In this document: one piece after another, positions 36,801 through 41,184 of the stretch | How positions within the stretch are numbered: the stretch's first letter is position 1 | Layout of the letters: each line of letters starts with the position of its first letter | NCBI GenBank assembly: GCA_026931325.1 | Contig: JAIXLO010000028.1 | Coordinates: 1-41,184 of the forward strand | DNA length: 41,184 nt | Direction: 5' to 3' | DNA from: Chitinophagales bacterium | GTDB lineage: Bacteria > Bacteroidota > Bacteroidia > Chitinophagales > Chitinophagaceae | The notes under the pieces: generated by a model | Seen by the model: the letters and a program-made list of their open reading frames with translations, nothing else | Told to the model about the DNA's origin: nothing | Database searches by the model: none | Translations under genes and position numbers: made by a program

Positions 36801-38361
36801 TTATGGTTCTTCAGCTACTGAAGCTGATATGGTTAATGTTTTAGAAACTGGTTATGCTGCAACTAATACAACTTATCAGCAATTCAAATATACATTTACA
36901 CCACCAGCTGATGGAGTATATTATTTTGGGATAAAAAGCACATCTCCAACTGCAACACCTTGGTATTTAAGTTTTGATGACTTTACATTAGAAGTGTCAC
37001 CAACATGTGGCGATCCTACTAATGTCGCAGCAGGTAGTATTACTACAACAAGTGCTGATATAAGTTGGGATGCACCACTAAATGGAACACCAACATCTTA
37101 TAGCCTCTATTATAGTACATCTAATACAACACCTGATTTTACACAAGCTCCAACTGTAAGTGGTATTTCAGGTACTACATATAGTTTAACTGGATTAAAT
37201 CCATCTACACAATATTATGTATGGGTACGTAGTATATGTAGCGCTACAGATTCAAGTAGTTGGAGTAATTTAGTTGGTTTTGCTACATCATGTGCTACAA
37301 TAACTTCACTACCATGGACAGAAGGATTTGAAGGTGTTGCAGTACCAGCACAAGGCACATTACCAAATTGTTGGGATAAAGAATTAATATCAGGAACTGG
37401 AATAGGAACATCAACTGCAAATGATACTTATAGAGCACCAAGAACAGGTACAAAATATATGTATACACAATATGGTACAACAGCATGGGCATTTACGCCA
37501 GGATTCCAGTTGTATGCAGGAACATCTTACGACTTCTCATTCTATATGATGAATAAGAATGGAACAGCTGGCTTTACAATGGATGTTGCTTATGGAGCAG
37601 GTCAAACAGCAGCAGACATGACAAATGTTTTAGAAACTGGTTACGCTGCTAATAATACTTCTTATCAGAAGTTCTCATACACATTTACACCTCCTACTGA
37701 TGGAGTATATTATTTTGGAGTTAAGAGTACAGAAACTACTATTTCTCCTTGGTATTTAAGTTTTGATGACTTTACATTAGAATTATCTGCTGTACCTGTA
37801 ACTTATACAAGCTTTACTGGTAAAAAAGAAGGCAATACAAATATATTAGAATGGACTACTGCTACTGAAACCAATAATCTTGGTTATGAATTAGAACGTA
37901 GTGCAGATGGTAATCATTTCAGTAAATTAGATTTCATTGCTTCTAAAGCAGTTAATGGAAATAGTAATTCTGTTTTAACTTATAGTTATATTGATAATAA
38001 ACCATTAGTTAGCAACAACTATTATCGCTTAAAACAAATGGATAAAGACGGTAAAGTAAATTATTCTAATGTGATATTAATTAAAGGAGATAAATCTGCA
38101 CAAATAAGTATTACTGGAGTTTATCCAAACCCAACAAGAAATACTTTAAATGTAAATATTTATGCACCAAGTTCAGAAAAAGTGAGTGTTGTTATAACAG
38201 ATATTAGTGGTAAAGTTTTGGCTCAACAAAACTTAGTATTAAATACTGGCAATAACACACAACAAATTGATGTAAGCAGATTATCTCAAGGTACATACTT
38301 AATTAAGACTATTTGCAACAATGGTTGTGAAAGTGCAGTAACTAAGTTTGTAAAATATTAA
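33805..38361 (+). CDS. Main part of a frameshifted giant FN3/jelly-roll adhesin with T9SS sorting domain
   Basis: About 1518 residues continue the GEVED protein at 33369. Domains in order are: end of GEVED; FN3-1 (about 33868-34160); jelly-roll A1 (to 34650); FN3-2; jelly-roll B1 (about 34940-35440); FN3-3; A2 (about 35730-36215); FN3-4; B2 (about 36505-37005); FN3-5; B3 (to 37790); a beta domain; and a type A T9SS sorting domain (from about 38100, VYPNPTRNTLNVNIY...GTYLIKTI). Each FN3 repeat begins and ends with Cys and has the WVRSVCSATDSSSW-type motif. Such proteins are carried to the cell surface by the type IX system. The first in-frame ATG, at 33928, lies inside FN3-1 and has no signal peptide, so this part is not secreted on its own. 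Confidence 0.85.
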   Translation, partial: NPCYSGYYGEAEDYTVNVLPTGACLPPTNLLASAITTSSATMDWDASTSNPSLGYVYELRTSGAGGSGATGLVSSGTTTSLTTDFTSLNANTTYNFYIRSVCSASDSSVWNNKSFKTACGTATLPYLEDFESATPPSMPSCTSTENAGTGNNWTTVNNPGYGFTNKCLYYQYNSSAANAWFYTNGVPLTAGESYRLKFDYGNNVTSTWTEKLQVMYGTSPDYLSMSDQVIDLPSIQTGAKRDTSVDFTATSTGIFYFGFNVYSAANQYYLYVDNISITVTPTCDAPINVQVANITSSDADISWDAPLIGTPTSYSIYYSTTNTPPTLTQAPTKSGISLTTETLTGLTPSTNYYLWVRSVCSATDSSEWSNMITFKTECVPVTSLPWTEGFEGVATPGVGILPNCWDKELISGTGLGTSNANDTYRAPRTGTKYMYTQWSTTGWAYTPGFQLSAGTSYDFSFYMMNKQGSAGFTMDVAYGSSATEADMVNVLETGYAATNTTYQQFKYTFTPPADGVYYFGIKSTSPTATPWYLSFDDFTLEVSPTCGDPTNVAAGSITTTSADISWDAPLNGTPTSYSIFYSTSNTTPPITQAPSIAGIAGTSTTITGLTPATQYYVWVRSVCSATDSSSWSSQKGFVTSCNPSNVPYLQDFETATVPGMPTCTSAENAGTGNSWVTVNNPGYGFTSKVLYYAYSSSSAANAWFYTNGIQLTAGTSYRLKFDYGSNSTSYNEKLQVMTGASPDYTAMTEQIIDLPSIKNNIKKDTTVDFVASASGVYYFGFNVYSDANQYYLYVDNISIDLTPTCSEPTNIVASNVTTNSVDLDWDAPVMGTPTSYSIYYSTSNTPPSFTEAPTVSGISSTTYSLSGLSPATQYYVWVRSVCSATDSSSWSNIATFATVCAPITTLPWTEGFEGVATPGVGILPNCWDKELISGTGLGTSNANDTYRAPRTGTKYMYTQWSTTGWAYTPGFQLSAGTSYDFSFYMMNKQGSAGFTMDVAYGSSATEADMVNVLETGYAATNTTYQQFKYTFTPPADGVYYFGIKSTSPTATPWYLSFDDFTLEVSPTCGDPTNVAAGSITTTSADISWDAPLNGTPTSYSLYYSTSNTTPDFTQAPTVSGISGTTYSLTGLNPSTQYYVWVRSICSATDSSSWSNLVGFATSCATITSLPWTEGFEGVAVPAQGTLPNCWDKELISGTGIGTSTANDTYRAPRTGTKYMYTQYGTTAWAFTPGFQLYAGTSYDFSFYMMNKNGTAGFTMDVAYGAGQTAADMTNVLETGYAANNTSYQKFSYTFTPPTDGVYYFGVKSTETTISPWYLSFDDFTLELSAVPVTYTSFTGKKEGNTNILEWTTATETNNLGYELERSADGNHFSKLDFIASKAVNGNSNSVLTYSYIDNKPLVSNNYYRLKQMDKDGKVNYSNVILIKGDKSAQISITGVYPNPTRNTLNVNIYAPSSEKVSVVITDISGKVLAQQNLVLNTGNNTQQIDVSRLSQGTYLIKTICNNGCESAVTKFVKY
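34957..35519 (+). repeat. 563-base perfect direct repeat, copy 1 (domain B1 and start of FN3-3)
   Basis: Read line by line, this block is identical to 36523-37085 at an offset of 1566 bases. The flanks diverge at once on both sides: position 35520 is C and its counterpart 37086 is A. Confidence 0.93.
36523..37085 (+). repeat. 563-base perfect direct repeat, copy 2 (domain B2 and start of FN3-5)
   Basis: This is the second copy of the block at 34957-35519. It sits in a tandem duplication of 1566 bases whose other parts (A1 against A2, FN3 units) have clearly diverged. Confidence 0.93.
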
Positions 38362-38385
38362 TAGTATAAATTAATATGAAATATT

Positions 38386-38418
38386 ATAAGAGCCGCAAAA
38401 CTGCGGCTCTTATTTTTT
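38386..38418 (+). terminator. Rho-independent terminator of the adhesin gene
   Basis: ATAAGAGCCGCA (38386-38397) pairs perfectly over 12 bases with TGCGGCTCTTAT (38402-38413), with an AAAC loop and a T run. Confidence 0.95.
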
Positions 38419-38440
38419 ATAAGTTTCTTATTATTGTAGT

Positions 38441-39340
38441 ATGCAGCAAACATTATTAGAAATAAAAAATCTTTCTGTAAATTTTTTAACTATCAATGGC
38501 ACTACACAAAATGCTGTAAATAATATAAGTTTTACTATCAATAGAAATGAAGTTGTAGCAGTTGTAGGAGAAAGTGGTTCTGGCAAATCGGTTACTGCTT
38601 TATCTATTTTACAATTACTACCAAAACAAATTGTAAACTATCCTAATGGAGAAATTAATTTTTATTTCAACAATCAAAAGCAAAATTTATTACAACTTAA
38701 TACAAAACAATTACAGCAAATAAGAGGCAATCATATTGCAATGATTTTTCAAGAGCCAATGACTTCTTTAAATCCTGTAATAACTTGTGGCAATCAAGTA
38801 ATAGAAGCTATTATGCTGCACAAAAAATTGACTTACAAAGAAGCAAAGCGACAAACAATAGAACTTTTTGAAAAAGTAAAATTGCCTAATCCTTCAAACA
38901 TTTTAAAAAAATATCCTCATCAATTAAGTGGAGGGCAAAAGCAACGTGTATTGATTGCTATGGCAATTTGTTGTCAGCCTGATTTACTTATTTGCGATGA
39001 ACCAACAACTGCATTAGATGTAACTGTTCAAAAAGAAATATTAAACTTATTAAAAGAATTACAACAAGAAACAAAAATGGGTGTAATGTTTATTACACAC
39101 GATTTAGGAATTGTAGCACAAGTGGCTGATAAAATAATTGTGATGTATAAAGGGAATATGATTGAAGAAAATTCTACACAACAAATTTTTTCTGCTCCAC
39201 AACAACCTTATACAAAAGCATTATTAGCTTGCAGACCTGCATTATATTCTAAAGGAACAAAACTTCCTGTAGTTTCAGATTTTTTAAACAATCCTCAATG
39301 CACACCTTTATTACACAAAATATTGAAACAAATTTTTTAG
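38441..39340 (+). CDS. Oligopeptide/dipeptide ABC transporter ATPase, OppD/DppD-like
   Basis: This 299-residue ABC ATPase of the peptide/nickel import family has Walker A GESGSGKSV (about 46-54), a Q-loop at MIFQEPMTSLNPV, signature LSGGQKQR (about 164-171), Walker B LLICDEPTTALDV and switch His in FITHDLGIVAQVA. The typical QIFSAPQQPYTKALLACRP end follows. The last 15 residues (PQCTPLLHKILKQIF) look unlike the family. The next ATPase gene starts 43 bases before this stop in another frame. In many Bacteroidota the two ATPases are one fused protein, so this pair may be a split form. Permease and binding-protein genes are not in view. Confidence 0.88.
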   Translation: MQQTLLEIKNLSVNFLTINGTTQNAVNNISFTINRNEVVAVVGESGSGKSVTALSILQLLPKQIVNYPNGEINFYFNNQKQNLLQLNTKQLQQIRGNHIAMIFQEPMTSLNPVITCGNQVIEAIMLHKKLTYKEAKRQTIELFEKVKLPNPSNILKKYPHQLSGGQKQRVLIAMAICCQPDLLICDEPTTALDVTVQKEILNLLKELQQETKMGVMFITHDLGIVAQVADKIIVMYKGNMIEENSTQQIFSAPQQPYTKALLACRPALYSKGTKLPVVSDFLNNPQCTPLLHKILKQIF

Positions 39341-40152
39341 ATGAGAAGAATGAAATTTTAATTTTAGTAAAAAATGTTCATCTGCATTATACAACAAAGA
39401 AAAGTTTTACAGGAAAAGTAATTACAAATTTTAAGGCAGTAGATGATGTAAGTTTTGATATTTATAAAGGAGAAACATTAGGTTTGGTAGGAGAGAGTGG
39501 TTGTGGCAAAACAACTTTAGGAAGATTATTGGTTGGATTATTGAAACCAAATGCTGGTAACATTTTGTTTAATGATATAAATATTTCTCAAGCAAATTCT
39601 TCTCAACTAACTATGTTAAGAAGGAAGATGCAATTAATTTTTCAAGACCCTTATTCTTCTCTTAATCCTATGATAACTATTGGCAATGCTATTGCAGAAC
39701 CTTTATATGTACATGAAAAAAATTTAACTAAAATTCAGATTAAAGAAAAAGTTATCTACTTGTTAGAAAAAGTTGGATTATCTACTAATGATTTTAAAAA
39801 ATATCCTCATGAATTTAGTGGTGGACAAAGACAAAGAATTGTAATTGCCAGAGCTTTAATATTGCAACCCGAGTTTGTTGTATGTGATGAAAGTGTTAGT
39901 GCTCTTGATGTTAGTGTTCAAGCTCAAGTATTAAATTTATTAAACGATTTAAAGAAAGAGCTTAAGTTTACTGCTTTGTTTATTTCACATGACTTATCTG
40001 TTGTAAAATATATTAGCGATAGAATTATGGTAATGAAAGAAGGAAAAATAATTGAAACTAATACACCCGAAAATATTTTTATACAACCTAAAAATAGCTA
40101 TACACAACAACTCATCAATGCAATACCTATACTAAAAAATTATTCCAATTAA
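39298..40152 (+). CDS. Oligopeptide/dipeptide ABC transporter ATPase, OppF/DppF-like
   Basis: This is the 284-residue partner ATPase. After about 25 linker residues come ILVKNVHLHYTTKKSFTGKVITNFKAVDDVSFDI, Walker A GESGCGKTT (about 66-74), Q-loop LIFQDPYSSLNPM, signature FSGGQRQR, Walker B FVVCDESVSALDV (Ser replaces Pro, common in OppF) and switch His in FISHDLSVVKYI. The end, NIFIQPKNSYTQQLINAIP, is normal for the family, although the oligo_HPY tail is short. ATG 39298 lies within the preceding gene (43-base overlap, different frame). Either the pair is translationally coupled, or a fused double ATPase has been broken by a frameshift near 39250-39300. Confidence 0.88.
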   Translation: MHTFITQNIETNFLDEKNEILILVKNVHLHYTTKKSFTGKVITNFKAVDDVSFDIYKGETLGLVGESGCGKTTLGRLLVGLLKPNAGNILFNDINISQANSSQLTMLRRKMQLIFQDPYSSLNPMITIGNAIAEPLYVHEKNLTKIQIKEKVIYLLEKVGLSTNDFKKYPHEFSGGQRQRIVIARALILQPEFVVCDESVSALDVSVQAQVLNLLNDLKKELKFTALFISHDLSVVKYISDRIMVMKEGKIIETNTPENIFIQPKNSYTQQLINAIPILKNYSN

Positions 40153-40179
40153 ATAATAATTTTCTTTTAACCTTACCTA

Positions 40180-41046
40180 TCATTTTTTAATTAAAGAAAC
40201 CAATTTTTTGAATAACCAAACTATAAAAATTACAACAAAACCAACTACTAAACCAATAAAAATACTTGCAATAAATTCTGGAAAATTTTCAAATAAATGG
40301 TGTAGGTAATTTACATTATGCAAAAACAAACCACCAGCAACCATTAATAATGCAATAGTGCCAATAACACTTAGCATTTTAATAATAATAGGTAAAGCAT
40401 TTACTAATAATTTTCCTAAAAATCCTATAAAGCCCTTGCCATTTGATTTTTTAATAAGAGAAAAACCAGCATCATCCATTCTTACAATTAAAGCAACAAT
40501 GCCATAAACACCAATAGTAGCAATAATTGCCACTGCAGAAACTGTTGAAATTCTCATCCATAAATCTTTATCTAAAACAGTACTTAGTGCAATAATCACA
40601 ATTTCTAAGGAGAGAATAAAATCTGTACGAATAGCATCATTAATTTTCTTTTTTTCTGCATCAGCACTTAGCTCAATAACTATATCATTATCTGTTGTTG
40701 CTTTATGATTTCTGTGAAAAATAAATTCAATAATTTTTTCAACACCTTCATAAGCAAGGTAAGCACCACCAAGCATTAATATGATAGTTATTGCTACAGG
40801 TAAATAAACATTGAGTAAAAAAACAGCTGGAATAATAATAACCTTGTTTAAAAATGAACCTTTAGTAATAGCCCATAAAACAGGCAACTCTTTTGAAGAA
40901 ACAAAGCCTGTAGATTTTTCTGCATTTACTGCAAGGTCATCACCTAAAATACCAGCAGTTTTTTTTGTTGCAATTTTTGTTGTTAAAGCTACATCATCCA
41001 TCAATGCTCCTATATCATCTAAAAGTGCAAACAAGCCAGAAGCCAT
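40180..41046 (-). CDS. DUF808 family membrane protein (YedI-like)
   Basis: This 288-residue integral membrane protein is of unknown function. The family start MASGLFALLDDIGALMDDVA is exact, followed by KIATKKTAGILGDDLAVNAE. Six to seven hydrophobic segments are seen (about 68-105, 145-190, 212-240, 255-283). E. coli YedI belongs to this group; no activity is known to me. The gene converges with the OppF-like gene, 27 bases apart. A palindrome lies about 32-51 bases before the start. Confidence 0.9.
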   Translation of the reverse strand: MASGLFALLDDIGALMDDVALTTKIATKKTAGILGDDLAVNAEKSTGFVSSKELPVLWAITKGSFLNKVIIIPAVFLLNVYLPVAITIILMLGGAYLAYEGVEKIIEFIFHRNHKATTDNDIVIELSADAEKKKINDAIRTDFILSLEIVIIALSTVLDKDLWMRISTVSAVAIIATIGVYGIVALIVRMDDAGFSLIKKSNGKGFIGFLGKLLVNALPIIIKMLSVIGTIALLMVAGGLFLHNVNYLHHLFENFPEFIASIFIGLVVGFVVIFIVWLFKKLVSLIKK

Positions 41047-41077
41047 AATTTAATTTAGTTTGATTATTTTTGAATTG

Positions 41078-41097
41078 ATACAAATATCAATTTGTAT
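41078..41097. promoter_or_regulatory. Inverted repeat upstream of the DUF808 gene
   Basis: ATACAAAT (41078-41085) and ATTTGTAT (41090-41097) form a perfect 8-base inverted repeat with a 4-base centre. It could be an operator; no partner regulator is visible. Confidence 0.35.
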
Positions 41098-41153
41098 TTT
41101 ATAATAAAAACAAATTTTTTTAATTAGTTTTCATTATTGTCCGACAAAAAAAT

Positions 41154-41184
41154 AAAAGGGTAGCATTTCTGTTACCCTTTTTGT
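41154..41184 (-). terminator. Probable bidirectional terminator at the right edge
   Basis: AAAAGGGTAGCA (41154-41165) pairs with TGTTACCCTTTT (41170-41181) with one G-T wobble and a TTTC loop. T runs exist for both directions. No plus-strand gene precedes it, so it most likely ends a minus-strand gene beyond the window. Confidence 0.75.

Noticed and set aside
33928-38361. Independent gene starting at ATG 33928
   Set aside because: This ATG is in the middle of FN3-1, has no signal peptide, and the frame continues upstream into the missing GEVED end.

Overview
The window is a 41 kb stretch of an AT-rich bacterial chromosome from the phylum Bacteroidota, most likely near the family Chitinophagaceae. 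The placement rests on several signs: a type IX secretion (T9SS) C-terminal sorting domain, a TonB-dependent receptor with a CarboxypepD_reg N-terminus, a DUF2027-Smr protein, and repeated TAnnTTTG promoter elements (the Bacteroidota -7 consensus), with little sign of Shine-Dalgarno sites. The family-level call is an inference. Most of the window is ordinary core genome. I see no prophage, CRISPR array, insertion sequence, rRNA or tRNA.

Layout. Positions 1-5.7 kb: a partial MgtC/SapB protein, a membrane Fe-S protein of the heterodisulfide-reductase type, a PyrR-like phosphoribosyltransferase, an OsmC protein, an outer-membrane-type hypothetical, ruvB, and a lipoprotein-crcB pair. Positions 5.8-10.5 kb: a large TonB-dependent receptor with a strong terminator, a DUF2027-Smr protein, and the RNase P RNA (rnpB) with a promoter and terminator. 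Positions 10.5-18.3 kb: a small conserved protein, a DivIC/FtsB-like septum protein, a D15/BamA-like outer-membrane protein, ychF, a Nudix hydrolase, pyrE, a small membrane protein, an ABC ATPase and eno, then a 0.46 kb gap. Positions 18.3-25.4 kb (minus strand): an S9A prolyl oligopeptidase, a two-gene nucleotidyltransferase/small-protein cassette, uvrB and htpG. Positions 25.6-33.2 kb: a GT-C glycosyltransferase, a secreted hypothetical, an FAD oxidoreductase, a 0.66 kb gap with heptad repeats and an orphan antitoxin-like gene, then an overlapping coaX - outer-membrane protein - lptC cluster. Positions 33.4-38.4 kb: a giant secreted GEVED/FN3/T9SS adhesin broken by a +1 frameshift and holding a 563-bp perfect internal repeat. 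Positions 38.4-41.2 kb: two overlapping peptide-transporter ATPase genes and a DUF808 membrane protein.

The observations most worth following are: the frameshifted adhesin with one perfectly homogenised domain inside an otherwise diverged tandem duplication; the abutting nucleotidyltransferase/small-protein pair that looks like a toxin-antitoxin cassette; a 54-residue antitoxin-like gene without a toxin, between inverted heptad repeats; and promoters so close to start codons that several mRNAs should be leaderless or nearly so, with rnpB as an internal ruler. I found no clear new multi-gene system. The nucleotidyltransferase cassette is the nearest candidate.
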